This document shows, one piece after another, positions 34,604 through 43,705 of a stretch of DNA of 64,000 nucleotides. Origin of the DNA: FEN-1139 sp038207155. Lineage in GTDB: Bacteria; Myxococcota_A; Polyangia; Polyangiales; Polyangiaceae. The stretch lies in assembly GCA_038207155.1 (NCBI GenBank), contig JBBRAB010000009.1:62001-126000 (forward strand). Reading direction: 5' to 3'. The notes under the pieces were generated by a model. That model was not told the DNA's origin and did not search any database. It was given only the letters and a program-made list of their open reading frames with translations. Each line of letters starts with the position of its first letter. The first letter of the stretch is position 1. The position numbers and the translations under genes are program-made.

Positions 34604-35209
34604 ATGGAGCTGTCTGCGCAGCCAGAATCTGCCGTCTCCATCGAATTGGCCTGTGGGGACTGTGAGGCTTGTTGCGTTGGACTCGCCGTTCCCGTCACCC
34701 ACAGGGATCTCCTGCGACTCGTTGCGCACACCGGCCTTCCTCCACACGAGCTCGTCAGCTGGAGACTGGCGAGCGAGCTCGATCTCGAGGGGGAGCCCGA
34801 AACGCTCGTCCAGTTTGCTTGCGGCTTTCGATTTCTGGTGTTGGCCCGGCAGGGCGCGGCCTGCCGGTGGCTCAAGCCCGGGCAGGGCTGCTCGATCTAT
34901 TCGGCGCGCCCGATCTGTTGTCGGGTCTATCCGCTCGAGCATGACGGGGAGCTCTGCTTTCAAATCGACGGTGCGCTTTGCAATCGGCAGTGGGAAGTCG
35001 AGCGCGGCCGCATCATTGACGCGGTCGCTTCGCGGCAGCGCGAACTCAGTAAGTATGTTGACCTCGTGCAACGATTCAATCGTCGACAGCGACTTCGCCG
35101 CAAGCTCGGGCGGAGTTGGGCTGACGAGCGAGCCTTCCTAGCGCAACTTTTGGCCAGCACGCCCAGGGTTTCTTCGCCAGCCACGCGCAGGCTTCAGGTG
35201 ATTCCATGA
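34604..35209 (+). CDS. YkgJ-family Cys-cluster (Fe/Zn-chelating) protein
   Basis: The 201-residue protein has the YkgJ pattern: N-terminal CGDCEACC, a middle Cys in FACGF, and CSIYSARPICCRVYPL near residue 105, giving a set of Cys that in the family binds a metal or Fe-S cluster. The C-terminal 60 residues are Arg-rich and helical. The stop overlaps the ATG of the U32 gene by 4 bases, so the two are translated together. A role in helping the U32 protein with its cluster is inference from this coupling. Confidence 0.8.
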   Translation: MELSAQPESAVSIELACGDCEACCVGLAVPVTHRDLLRLVAHTGLPPHELVSWRLASELDLEGEPETLVQFACGFRFLVLARQGAACRWLKPGQGCSIYSARPICCRVYPLEHDGELCFQIDGALCNRQWEVERGRIIDAVASRQRELSKYVDLVQRFNRRQRLRRKLGRSWADERAFLAQLLASTPRVSSPATRRLQVIP

Positions 35210-37686
35210 CTCAAACAGTTCCAGAAATCCTCGCTCCCGCTGGTGATCTCGACTGCCTGCTTGCCGCCATCGCTGCGGGGGCAGACGCGGTTTATTTTGG
35301 TGTGGCCGGCGGGTTCAATGCCCGGGTTCGTGCCACCAACTTTCAACTTGAGGACCTCGGCGACGTCATGGAGCGACTGAGGGGGAGCGGGCGTCGCGGC
35401 TACCTCGCCTTGAACACCCTGGTGTTTGACTCGGAATGGCCCTCGCTCGAGCGCCTGGTCGATCGCGCGGCCAAAGCGGGTGTCGACGCCGTCATCGTAC
35501 AGGATCTGGGGCTAATGGGCTGGCTGAGAGAGCGGGTGCCCTCGCTTCGGGTCCATGCGTCCACACAGATGACGTGCACGGATTCGTCAGCCGTAAGACT
35601 CGCGGCCAGTCTGGGAGTCTCTCGCGTCGTATTGCCGCGAGAGGCAAGTCTAGTGGAGCTCGCCAGCATTCGCGCCGACTGCCCGTCGGTTCAACTCGAG
35701 GTGTTCGTTCACGGGGCGCTCTGCATTGCGTACTCCGGCCAATGCCTGACGAGTGAGGCGATCGGCGGGCGAAGTGCCAACCGCGGCGCTTGCGCCCAGG
35801 CTTGCCGCCTTCCCTATGACCTGGTGGTTGACGGCGTGGTTCAGTCTGAGCCCGAGGCGCGCTACCTGCTTTCACCCGGGGATCTTGAGAGCAGTGAACT
35901 ACTACCGGAGCTACTCTCCTCTGGCGTCGACGCGCTCAAGATCGAAGGGCGTCTCAAGGGGCCGGAATACGTCACGTCGGCCGTGCTGCTTTACCGCAAG
36001 GCTCGCGACGCCGCTCTCGGTCTCGGTGAGGCGCCGACAGCGCTCGACCGCGAACGAGCGCAGCAAGCCTTCTCGCGTGGCTCCACGCGCGGCTTCTTCG
36101 AAGGCGTGAACCACCAAACGCTCGTGGACGGTCGGACCTCTGATCATACCGGTCCATTTTTAGGCAACGTCGCTGGCGAACGTCGGACGCGGCAAGGGGG
36201 TTGGGTCGAGGTGTCGCTCGAGGCATCACTGGCGCTTGGCGATGGAATCGTGATCCTTTCGCGGGGCAGCCAGGCCGAGCTCGGCGGAAGGATTTGGGGG
36301 CTGGCCGATCAGCGCGGCGAGGTTAAATCGCTGGCTGCCGGCCAAAGCGGCTGGCTTTGGCTCGGTCCGGAGCGTGAGTTACCAACGGGCCTAGTGGGGC
36401 GCCGGGTCTTTCGCACGAGCGCGCCTCGGCTTGCCACAGCCATCAACTCGAAGAGCGCGCCGAGCGGGTCGCTGACCTCGATCGATTTTCAGCTCACGGG
36501 GGAGCTTGGCGCGCGACCGACGCTGTCTGCGCGCGTCGCCAACGGCACCCTCGTGAGTACCGTCCTTGGCGCGGCGCTGGAGCCCGCGCGACAACACCCC
36601 CTGTCGGTGGCGCTGCTCGAGGACAAGCTCGGTCGCCTCGGCGGAACTCCGTTCTCGCTTGGGACGGTCTCGATGTCGGTTCCCGATGAGGTGAGTCTCT
36701 CGCCGTCGGCGCTCAACCAAGGTCGTCGCGAGCTCGTCACTGCCCTGCTTGAAGAGGCGCGGACCTCTCACGAGGTCGTGACCTCGGTTGACGTCGAGAG
36801 CTTGCTCGCTTGGCCGACGCAGACGCCACCGAGCCCCGGGCTGTTTGTCTTGTGTCGCAATCTGGAGCAGGCACGCGCTGCGGTCGAGGCGGGAGCCCCG
36901 GGCGTTTACCTTGATTTTCTCGCGCTATCGGGCACCGGAGACGGGGTTCGTGAGCTGCGGGCCATGGGCGCAACAAGCGTCGGGCTCGCTTCACCGCGCA
37001 TTCGCAAACCCGGCGACGAGAAGACGGAGCGATTCTTACTCGGCTTGGCTCCCGATCATTGGCTCGTGCGTTCGCTCGGGGCACTGTCGGACTTGCCGCA
37101 GGAGCTGCGTGACTCCGGTAAGTGCATTGCGGATTTCTCGCTCAACACCACCAACTCGCTCGCCGCAGTGCGAATGCTCGAATTGGGGCTAGCTGGCTTC
37201 TCTCCTGGCTACGACCTCGATTCGGGTCAGCTGGTGAGTTTGTTGGATAGTCCGCTCGCCCCCTTTGCGGAGGTGGTGCTGTTTCATCCCATGCCGCTCT
37301 TTCACATGGAGCACTGCGTATTTGCGGCGCGGCTCTCGGACGGCAAGGACCATCGCAGTTGTGGTCGCCCGTGCGAGACGCACGAGGTGCGCCTCAAAGA
37401 TCGCGCGGGCTACGAGCATCCACTAGATGCTGACGTCGCTTGCCGCAACACGGTTTTTCATGCCGTGTCTCAGAGTGCGGCGGAGCTAGTGCCGCGGCTA
37501 CTCGCGTCTAGCGTTCGGCGTTTCCGGCTCGAGCTGTTGCGGGAAACCCCGACCCAGGTCAGCGCTCTGGTGACGAGCCACTTGGCCCTGCTCGCCGGGC
37601 AATCCTCAGCGGAAGGGATGCGGCGTGAGCTCAAGGAGCAGGCGGACCTGACGGTGTTGCGCGGCTCCCTGAGGGTTCTCGGCTAG
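35206..37686 (+). CDS. rlhA: U32 peptidase-family protein, RlhA-like
   Basis: The 826-residue protein has a TIM-barrel-like N-terminal region (EILAPAGDLDCLLAAIAAGADAVYFG, in parts) with the U32 hallmark around residues 165-205: EVFVHGALCIAYSGQC, then GRSANRGACAQACR. The length and C-terminal part, including CVFAARLSD and a second Cys set (RSCGRPCETHEV), match E. coli RlhA (YdcP), a 23S rRNA hydroxylase, with the DUF3656 middle domain. U32 proteins of this group act with Fe-S clusters in RNA hydroxylation rather than as proteases. It is coupled to the Cys-rich gene upstream. The exact RNA target here is not shown by sequence. Confidence 0.8.
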   Translation: MTQTVPEILAPAGDLDCLLAAIAAGADAVYFGVAGGFNARVRATNFQLEDLGDVMERLRGSGRRGYLALNTLVFDSEWPSLERLVDRAAKAGVDAVIVQDLGLMGWLRERVPSLRVHASTQMTCTDSSAVRLAASLGVSRVVLPREASLVELASIRADCPSVQLEVFVHGALCIAYSGQCLTSEAIGGRSANRGACAQACRLPYDLVVDGVVQSEPEARYLLSPGDLESSELLPELLSSGVDALKIEGRLKGPEYVTSAVLLYRKARDAALGLGEAPTALDRERAQQAFSRGSTRGFFEGVNHQTLVDGRTSDHTGPFLGNVAGERRTRQGGWVEVSLEASLALGDGIVILSRGSQAELGGRIWGLADQRGEVKSLAAGQSGWLWLGPERELPTGLVGRRVFRTSAPRLATAINSKSAPSGSLTSIDFQLTGELGARPTLSARVANGTLVSTVLGAALEPARQHPLSVALLEDKLGRLGGTPFSLGTVSMSVPDEVSLSPSALNQGRRELVTALLEEARTSHEVVTSVDVESLLAWPTQTPPSPGLFVLCRNLEQARAAVEAGAPGVYLDFLALSGTGDGVRELRAMGATSVGLASPRIRKPGDEKTERFLLGLAPDHWLVRSLGALSDLPQELRDSGKCIADFSLNTTNSLAAVRMLELGLAGFSPGYDLDSGQLVSLLDSPLAPFAEVVLFHPMPLFHMEHCVFAARLSDGKDHRSCGRPCETHEVRLKDRAGYEHPLDADVACRNTVFHAVSQSAAELVPRLLASSVRRFRLELLRETPTQVSALVTSHLALLAGQSSAEGMRRELKEQADLTVLRGSLRVLG

Positions 37687-38041
37687 ACGAAGGGCCGGCT
37701 GAATCGGTAGTGGCAGCCCTCAGCCTCAGGCCTCCACGGCGCTGCCGTAGGGTGGGTGCGGGCAACGGGCTTCACCCCGCGAGCGCGTCGCAGTCGGGCG
37801 GACAGCGCGGAGTCCGGACTGAAAGTCGGGCACCCGTGCGCCCTGCTTGCGCGACGCAGGGCGCGTCCGAGCCCCGACGCTCCCGCGCCGCATCAACCCA
37901 ATTGCCCGAGCGCAACAAGAGCCATCGGACGACTGATCGCCGACAAGGGTTGGTGTCACCGTCAGCTGCAGCTAGACTGCCGGGCCACCGAAGCCATTGC
38001 GCTTCTGCGGTCATCCCCTCGCAGGGGATTCGGAGGTCGAA
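37687..38041. other. Intergenic region upstream of metA
   Basis: The 355 bases contain two hairpins: a 9-bp stem GCGCCCTGC/GCAGGGCGC (37838-37864, 9-base loop), which might end the U32 transcript, and ATCCCCT/AGGGGAT (38013-38029, 3-base loop) just before the metA ribosome-binding site, where it could affect initiation. No match to a known SAM or SAH riboswitch was recognised by eye. Confidence 0.5.
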
Positions 38042-38935
38042 GTGACCATCATCCTGCCTCAGCACTATCACGCCCGCCGAGCACTCGAGGAGAGCCGTGT
38101 GCTCTGCGTGACTCCCGAGCACGCGGTTCGGCAGGACATCCGCCCATTGAGGATCGGCATCCTCAACGTCATGCCCAGGGCTGAGAGCTACGAGTATTCG
38201 ATCCTTCAACCGCTTGGACGCTCCATCATTCAGATTGAGCCGGTCTGGATTCGGTTGGAGACCCATGAGTACAAAACCAGCAATTGGGAGCATATTCGTC
38301 ACCTGTACGTCACGTTCGACGAGGCCATGGCGTCGGCGCCGCTCGACGGCTTGGTGCTCACGGGTGCGCCGGTCGAGGAGCTGGCCTTCGAGGATGTGCG
38401 TTATTGGGATGAAATGACCCGGATCCTGGCGCTCAGTCGCGAGCACTGCGCCTCGACGCTTGGGATTTGCTGGGGTGGTCTGGCACTTGCCAAGATGATC
38501 GGAATCGAGAAGGTCAACCTTCCGCAGAAGATCTTTGGAGTCTTCAAGACCAGCAATGTCTACCGGCATCACCCCATCACCGGAGACACCGACGATGTGT
38601 TCTGGTGTCCCCAGAGCCGGCATTCGGGCGTGAGCGATTCAGTCCTGGAGGCGCAACAATTGGCTGGAAAAGTCCGCCTCTTGGCCTACGCCCCGGAGAC
38701 GGGCTACACGATATTTGAGAGCTCGGACGGTAAATACCTGATGCACCTGGGGCATCCGGAGTATGAGCCTGAGCGCTTGGTGTTCGAGTACGCTCGGGAT
38801 CGTTCCAACGGGCGTCAGGATGTCGAGCCGCCAGCGAACCTTGAACTTGAGCGACCCCTCAATACCTGGCGGTCCCATCGCAACGAGTTCTTCTCTCAGT
38901 GGATTCGTTTCGTTTACGACGGGTCTTGCGGCTAG
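38042..38935 (+). CDS. metA: Homoserine O-acyltransferase MetA, acetyl-type active site
   Basis: From GTG 38042 (GGAGG 6 bases upstream) the 297-residue product begins where MetA proteins begin and has QDIRPLRIGILNVMP. The catalytic Cys143 lies in GICWGG, with His238 and Glu240 in LGHPEYEPERL, equal to the E. coli Cys142, His235 and Glu237 set. At the position that decides acyl donor (111 in published enzymes: Glu for acetyl-CoA, Gly for succinyl-CoA) this protein has Glu112 in TGAPVEE. O-acetylhomoserine is therefore the likely product for methionine synthesis. The frame is open upstream to TTG 37997. It precedes the Pho island but has no Pho box of its own. Confidence 0.9.
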   Translation: MTIILPQHYHARRALEESRVLCVTPEHAVRQDIRPLRIGILNVMPRAESYEYSILQPLGRSIIQIEPVWIRLETHEYKTSNWEHIRHLYVTFDEAMASAPLDGLVLTGAPVEELAFEDVRYWDEMTRILALSREHCASTLGICWGGLALAKMIGIEKVNLPQKIFGVFKTSNVYRHHPITGDTDDVFWCPQSRHSGVSDSVLEAQQLAGKVRLLAYAPETGYTIFESSDGKYLMHLGHPEYEPERLVFEYARDRSNGRQDVEPPANLELERPLNTWRSHRNEFFSQWIRFVYDGSCG

Positions 38936-38966
38936 AACGTCACAGTGGCACGCCACTTTCACCCCC

Positions 38967-38984
38967 GTGTCACGCGTTTGTCAC
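38967..38984 (+). promoter_or_regulatory. Pho-box-like tandem repeat upstream of phoB
   Basis: GTGTCAC and TTGTCAC are separated by 4 bases, so the repeats start 11 bases apart, the geometry of PhoB binding sites (consensus CTGTCAT in 11-base steps). It ends 34 bases before the phoB ATG, which suggests autoregulation. Confidence 0.8.
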
Positions 38985-39018
38985 TGGACGCTGGTCGGAT
39001 TGGGCTTGAGACGATTTG

Positions 39019-39723
39019 ATGGCACGTATCCTAGTGATCGAAGATGAGCCCGACCTGCAGCAGGTTCTCGACTACAACCTGAAGCAGGCCGGCCACAGCG
39101 TAATCATCGCAAGTCGAGGCAATGAAGGCTTGGCGGCGGTTCGTCGTGAGTCGCCCGATTTGGTGCTGCTCGATTTGATGCTGCCCGATCTTCCGGGCAC
39201 CGAAGTCTGTCGTGCGCTCAAGTCGGATCCGCTGACGCGCGCCATTCCCGTCATGATGGTGACGGCACGCGGCGAGGAGATTGATCGAGTCGTCGGGTTT
39301 GAGCTCGGCGCCGATGACTACGTGCTCAAGCCTTTCAGCATTCGCGAACTCCTGCTGCGCATTCAGGCGATCTTGCGGCGCAATCGGGTGGAACCGGCGG
39401 CTGAGGCTAGCACCCAGGTGGATTTTGGCGTGCTACGGATTGATCGCGAGGCCCACAGAGCTTGGGTGAGCGATAGCGAAGTGGAGCTTACTGCGCTGGA
39501 ATTCCGGCTGCTGGTGACGCTCTACGATCGTCGCAACCGCGTGCAGACTCGCGCCGCCCTTCTGGATGACGTCTGGGGGATTCAGGCCGACATCACGACG
39601 CGTACCGTAGACACTCACGTCAAGCGCCTGCGCGAAAAGCTGGACCTGGCCCGCGATTACATCGAAACGGTCAGAGGCGTTGGCTACCGCTTCCTGGGTG
39701 CGCCTGAGGATGCCGCCTCATGA
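39019..39723 (+). CDS. phoB: Phosphate-regulon response regulator PhoB
   Basis: The 234-residue protein is an OmpR/PhoB-family regulator. The receiver has its acidic pair (IEDE), phospho-acceptor Asp52 in LLDLMLPD, a switch Thr (MMVTARG) and Lys in VLKPF. The winged-helix DNA-binding domain follows (LTALEFRLLVTLYD, TRTVDTHVKRLREKL, VRGVGYRF). Identification as PhoB rests on the adjoining phoR, on the Pho-box-like repeat just upstream, and on the nearby pst genes. ATG 39019 is preferred to the TTG one codon earlier. The stop overlaps phoR by 4 bases. Confidence 0.92.
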   Translation: MARILVIEDEPDLQQVLDYNLKQAGHSVIIASRGNEGLAAVRRESPDLVLLDLMLPDLPGTEVCRALKSDPLTRAIPVMMVTARGEEIDRVVGFELGADDYVLKPFSIRELLLRIQAILRRNRVEPAAEASTQVDFGVLRIDREAHRAWVSDSEVELTALEFRLLVTLYDRRNRVQTRAALLDDVWGIQADITTRTVDTHVKRLREKLDLARDYIETVRGVGYRFLGAPEDAAS

Positions 39724-41498
39724 GGATTGGGGTCCGTCTCAAGCTGTTTGCGCTGTCATTTCTCCTGGTCGCCGTATCCACGGTCCTAGTATTTTCCTAT
39801 GCTCGCGGTGAGCTCGAAACTCGTATTGTCGCAGAAATTGAGGCGGATCTGCGCGTGCGGGCAGCCCTTTCAGCGCAGCGCGCCAAGCTCGCGGCCGAGC
39901 AGGGGGCGGATCGTTCGATTTGGCAGGCCCTGGTTCACCAGCTTGCGGAGGCCTCTGGCGCGCGCGCCACGGTGATTCGTCTGGATGGTGTTGTGCTCGG
40001 TGAGTCGACTCTTTCCGCCGAGCAACTGGGGACGGTGGAGAACCACTCGCTTCGCCCCGAAGTGAGGGACGCACTGCGTCACGGGGTTGGAATCAGTCGT
40101 CGTCACAGCTCCACGACGACGCACGAGCTGCTCTACGTGGCTGTCCCGATTCGAGCAGAGCATGGTTTGTTCGGCGTGATGAGACTCGCCTTGCCGCTCA
40201 CGGCGGTGGGGAGTCAGGTCGCCGCGCTACAAAGGGCACTCTCGATCGGTGCGGCGCTGGCGCTCGGCCTGGCGCTCATCACGGCCTATCTGGCAGCAGA
40301 ATTCGGCTCACGCGCCGCGCGAAAGCTCACGGCAGTGGCGCGTCAAATGGCCAGCGGCGATCTTGAGGTGCGCATTCCTCAGATGGGTCGCGATGAGTTT
40401 GGGCAACTTGGGCGCGCTCTGGAGCAGCTTGCCCGAAGCCTAAGCGAGGGTTTGTACGAGCTGCGAGGGGAACGCGACCGCATGGGCGGCCTGCTATCCC
40501 GAATGCACGAAGGCGTTCTGCTGCTCGATCAGGCCGGGCGGGTCCGGCTTGTTAATCCCGCTTTGCGCGGCATGCTGCTCCTTCACGACGACGCCGAGGG
40601 CAAGCTCCCCCTGGAGGTCATTCGGCACGTCGAGCTCAAGCGCCTGATTGACGAAGTGACGGCCAGTCAGGTTGCCTCTGAGCGCGAGATCGAGGTTGGC
40701 GGTCTGAAGCCGCGAGTCCTGCGTGTGCGGGTTGCCCCGGTCGGCGGCGAAGTTGGTGGAATCTTCGCGGTCTTCTTTGACGTGACGGAGATGCGGCGTC
40801 TCGAATCACTGCGACGTGATTTCGTCGCAAACGTCTCTCACGAGCTGCGGACACCGGTGACAGCGATTCGCTCGGCGGCCGAAACCCTGCGCAATGCGCT
40901 GACTCGGGATCCCCATGCGGCACCACGGTTCGTCGACATTATTGAGCGAAATGCCGACCGGCTTGGTAGCCTAGTTGAGGATCTGCTTGATCTCTCCCGC
41001 ATCGAGTCTCGCGAGCTCAAGCTCGTGAACGAGGACATCGCGATTCCAGCGATGCTGCAACAAGTGCTTTCCCTGTTTCGCGAACGGGCGGACCGAAAGG
41101 GGCTCACGCTGCAGGTCGAAGCCCGTAGTGACCTGCCTTGCGTCGTGGCCGACCGGCGAGCGCTCGAGAACGTGCTCGCCAATCTGGTGGACAACGCGGT
41201 CAAGTACTCCGGCTCCGGCACCGTGGTTCGAGTGCGCGGAGTTCAGTCGAGCGAGGGCGTGCGCCTCGTGGTTGAGGATACTGGGCCTGGCATCGATGCA
41301 GCCCATCTGCCGAGGCTATTTGAGCGTTTCTACCGCGTAGACAATGGGCGTTCTCGCGATCTTGGCGGAACGGGGCTCGGGCTCTCGATCGTCAAGCACC
41401 TCGTCGAGTCCATGGGCAGTCAGATCGCCGTTGAGAGCGAGCCGGGAGTCGGCACTCGCTTCGCCTTCACGCTACGCGAGTCCGCCAAGACCGCCTGA
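39720..41498 (+). CDS. phoR: Phosphate-regulon sensor kinase PhoR
   Basis: The 592-residue protein has two transmembrane helices (about 8-26 and 172-195) flanking a periplasmic domain of about 145 residues, then a HAMP segment (ARQMASGDLEVRIP), a PAS-like domain (about 255-350), the HisKA motif NVSHELRTPVTAIRS with His374, and an ATPase domain with N-box NLVDNAVKYS, DTGPGI and GGTGLGLSIV. All catalytic motifs are intact. Unlike E. coli PhoR it has a sizeable periplasmic sensor region, as Bacillus PhoR does. It overlaps phoB by 4 bases. PstSCAB-PhoU, encoded 2 kb away, normally signals to it. Confidence 0.92.
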   Translation: MRIGVRLKLFALSFLLVAVSTVLVFSYARGELETRIVAEIEADLRVRAALSAQRAKLAAEQGADRSIWQALVHQLAEASGARATVIRLDGVVLGESTLSAEQLGTVENHSLRPEVRDALRHGVGISRRHSSTTTHELLYVAVPIRAEHGLFGVMRLALPLTAVGSQVAALQRALSIGAALALGLALITAYLAAEFGSRAARKLTAVARQMASGDLEVRIPQMGRDEFGQLGRALEQLARSLSEGLYELRGERDRMGGLLSRMHEGVLLLDQAGRVRLVNPALRGMLLLHDDAEGKLPLEVIRHVELKRLIDEVTASQVASEREIEVGGLKPRVLRVRVAPVGGEVGGIFAVFFDVTEMRRLESLRRDFVANVSHELRTPVTAIRSAAETLRNALTRDPHAAPRFVDIIERNADRLGSLVEDLLDLSRIESRELKLVNEDIAIPAMLQQVLSLFRERADRKGLTLQVEARSDLPCVVADRRALENVLANLVDNAVKYSGSGTVVRVRGVQSSEGVRLVVEDTGPGIDAAHLPRLFERFYRVDNGRSRDLGGTGLGLSIVKHLVESMGSQIAVESEPGVGTRFAFTLRESAKTA

Positions 41499-41571
41499 CC
41501 TCGGCTTGATGCGCTAGCCCGGCGCTGCCACCGCGCGCGGCGCCGGCGGCAGCATGCCGGCGCCTGGTCGC

Positions 41572-41811
41572 TCACGCGTCTTCGTGCTTGTCGTGACGCA
41601 GCGGATCGAGGTCGGGCAGCGTTGGCTGCGAGTCGCGCGTCGGATCTCGCTTCCGGTCGTAGCCGATGTCAAAGCGCAGCGGATCAGCGTCCATCAGGGT
41701 CGGCAACGGATTGCGCGGCGAAACTCGCGCGTCAGTTCTCACCTGCTCCCAGGCCGCGTCAATCTCGTCCAGAGGCTCGGGGGAAATGGGCGGTAAGGGG
41801 GACGGGCGCAT
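41572..41811 (-). CDS. Small hypothetical protein, Asp/Pro-rich
   Basis: The 79-residue product contains LDEIDAAWEQVRTDARV and a stretch rich in Asp, Pro and Arg with two DPLR motifs. Codons have the GC-rich third positions of the neighbouring genes, which is the main reason to call it; there is no domain, membrane segment or clear ribosome-binding site. Part of the frame continues upstream to 41862, with poorer codon use. It lies opposite in direction to phoR, 73 bases from its stop. It may not be a gene. Confidence 0.4.
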   Translation of the reverse strand: MRPSPLPPISPEPLDEIDAAWEQVRTDARVSPRNPLPTLMDADPLRFDIGYDRKRDPTRDSQPTLPDLDPLRHDKHEDA

Positions 41812-42169
41812 GGCTGGGGCTCGAGTGGCCGTAATTGTCGCAACTTGTAAGCGGTCGGGCAAACTCTCGCGTGGCCTCAGTGCGCCTCAAGACCGGAAAG
41901 GCGCCCTGATGGATGTCAGGACCATTAAGGGGTCCCCCAGGATGCCGTTGAGACCCGAGAATTGGAGTCCAGGTATCGCGCGCGACTAGGATGTGGGATA
42001 GCCTGCACAACATTGGCCGGGAAGGGGCGCTCGGAGACGAAGCGCCCGACCATTAGCGTCAGGTGACGGAAAATTCACGAAAGAACTCACTTTGAGTCAG
42101 AGAGTTCTCCTGAATGTCACTCATTTGTCACAGTTCTCTGGGTTTATGGCGTTTCCAAAAGGCACAAAC
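41812..42169. other. Intergenic region upstream of porin gene
   Basis: This stretch holds a hairpin GGGCGCT/AGCGCCC (42025-42047, 9-base loop) and then the Pho-box-like repeat listed separately. Base composition becomes more A/T-rich near 42070-42170, fitting a promoter region. No gene was recognised in it. Confidence 0.6.
42114..42131 (+). promoter_or_regulatory. Pho-box-like tandem repeat upstream of porin
   Basis: ATGTCAC and TTGTCAC start 11 bases apart (4-base spacer TCAT), nearly the same sequence as the phoB site. It ends 38 bases before the porin ATG. Control of the porin by PhoB is the natural inference. Confidence 0.8.
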
Positions 42170-43480
42170 ATGAAAATGTCACGTTCGTTGAAGGTTTTCG
42201 CAGCTCCGTTGGCGCTGCTGGCAGCAACCAGCGTCGCGACGGCGCAGCCTCTCGCGGAGCCCGCCGCGGCGCCCGCCGCCCCTGCCGCCGCCCCCGCCGC
42301 AGCGCCAGCACCTGCCGCAGCGCCAGCACCTGCCGCAGCCCCTGCCGTGGCCTACGCGGCTCCGGTAGCTCTGCCCGAGGCAGCGCCCATCGCCGCCGCT
42401 CCGGTTGAGGAGCCCGCACCCGCCGCCCCGACTAGGTTCGCCGTCGGCAAAGAGGGCTCGCTTCAGCTCGGACTTCTGATGCAGGGCTGGATCGGCTTTG
42501 ACCATCAGAAGGAGGCCTTCTCCAATGGTGCAGGCGACAAGATCAACGACAACCTGTACGTCCGCATGCGGCGCGTTCAGCTCAAGCTCAAGGGCAGCAT
42601 CACCCCGGACGTCGACTTCCTCGTCATCCTCGACGGCGCCAAGGTACTGAAGGGCACCGACGTGGCGATCCCGGGCACCACACCGGCGGCCAACGCGTGG
42701 AAGCCCCCGGACGACACGGGCCTTCTGCTCGATTTCGCGATCAACTACAAGACGACCTACGCCGACATCGCGATCGGTCAGTGGAAGCTCCCCATCAGCT
42801 GGGAGGGCAGCCAGTCTTCCTCCGAGCTGCTAATGGCCGAGCGCGCTTATTCCTCGCGTTACTTCGGTGATGCGTATGATTCCGGTCTGCGCGTCGAGAA
42901 GAAGTTCAAGCAATTCAAATACTCGGCTCACATGCTGCAGGGTGCTCCCGGCAACACCACTGACAAGAACAACCAGAAAGACGCAGCCCTCCGCCTTGAG
43001 TTTTACCCGATCCCGGGCCTGATGCTCGGCGTCGCCGGTCTGACCAGCGTGGGTCAGCGCTCGACCGAGGCCACCACCAAGGAGCGCTACGAAGTGGACG
43101 CGCGCCTCGACATGGCAAACTTCCTCGTTCAGGCCGAAGCCATCTACGGCAAACAAGGCGCGACCAGCGCCGACCGCACTACTGCTCGCGGTGGTTACCT
43201 TGGCGTTGGCTACACCATCAACAAGCTGGTGCAGCCCGTGGCACGCATCGGGCTGCTCGACGTCGACCCGGCCAAGCCGACCGATCGCACCAAGCCGGAC
43301 ACCTACCCGCTAAACAGCAAGTACGGCATCAAGGACGACCAGTGCCGCAGCTACGAGCTCGGCCTGAACTACTTCATCCAGGGTAAAGAGATGAAGCTCC
43401 AGGCCATGTACGGGTTCTACGACTACGACAAGGCGCCCCGCCGCCACAGCGGAATCCTCTCCGCTCAGGTCGCGTTCTAA
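42170..43480 (+). CDS. Phosphate-selective-type outer-membrane porin (OprO/OprP family)
   Basis: From ATG 42170 the product is 436 residues: a signal peptide ending near SVATAQP, an Ala/Pro-rich linker (about 25-90, with a short tandem repeat), and a barrel domain opening SLQLGLLMQGWIGFDHQ. Alternating strands end in VRMRRVQLKLKGSI, EVDARLDMANFLVQAE and a terminal aromatic residue (SAQVAF), as expected for an outer-membrane barrel. The pattern, the Pho box upstream and the pst operon downstream support an OprO/OprP-like anion porin for phosphate. The Ala/Pro linker is not usual in Pseudomonas OprP. The frame is open upstream to 42092, but that would displace the signal peptide. Confidence 0.85.
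   Translation: MKMSRSLKVFAAPLALLAATSVATAQPLAEPAAAPAAPAAAPAAAPAPAAAPAPAAAPAVAYAAPVALPEAAPIAAAPVEEPAPAAPTRFAVGKEGSLQLGLLMQGWIGFDHQKEAFSNGAGDKINDNLYVRMRRVQLKLKGSITPDVDFLVILDGAKVLKGTDVAIPGTTPAANAWKPPDDTGLLLDFAINYKTTYADIAIGQWKLPISWEGSQSSSELLMAERAYSSRYFGDAYDSGLRVEKKFKQFKYSAHMLQGAPGNTTDKNNQKDAALRLEFYPIPGLMLGVAGLTSVGQRSTEATTKERYEVDARLDMANFLVQAEAIYGKQGATSADRTTARGGYLGVGYTINKLVQPVARIGLLDVDPAKPTDRTKPDTYPLNSKYGIKDDQCRSYELGLNYFIQGKEMKLQAMYGFYDYDKAPRRHSGILSAQVAF
42299..42334 (+). repeat. Tandem 18-bp repeat in porin linker
   Basis: Two exact 18-base units encode AAPAPA twice in frame, followed by a shortened third unit. The repeat lies in the Ala/Pro linker between signal peptide and barrel and probably varies in copy number between strains. 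Confidence 0.9.
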
Positions 43481-43548
43481 GACGTCTGCGCGGGTAACAC
43501 GCAGCTGCCTGTTACCTGCAGGCTTTTCCAGTAAGCGTCAGTAAGACA

Positions 43549-43586
43549 AAACCGGCTGCGACCAGCTCGCGGCCGGTTTGTTTTTT
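43549..43586 (+). terminator. Rho-independent terminator after porin gene
   Basis: Arms AAACCGGC (43549-43556) and GCCGGTTT (43572-43579) enclose a 15-base loop; six T follow after one G (43581-43586). It lies 68 bases beyond the porin stop and separates the porin from the pst operon. Confidence 0.88.
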
Positions 43587-43705
43587 GTCTGTTCGAATGA
43601 CAGAAACTGCGACGTTCCAGTGACAAGCCCTGTGACTTTTCTGACTCAAGCCCAGAGTCGCCGAGACACCCCAGAAATACGCCGTGATCTCTCGCTCCGG
43701 CAGTG

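Noticed and set aside
37687..38041. SAM or SAH riboswitch before metA
   Set aside because: Conserved core sequences of the known methionine-related riboswitch classes were not recognised; only simple hairpins are present.
41666..41989. Forward frame in the phoR-porin gap
   Set aside because: It overlaps the better reverse candidate and lacks codon bias, ribosome-binding site and domain signature.
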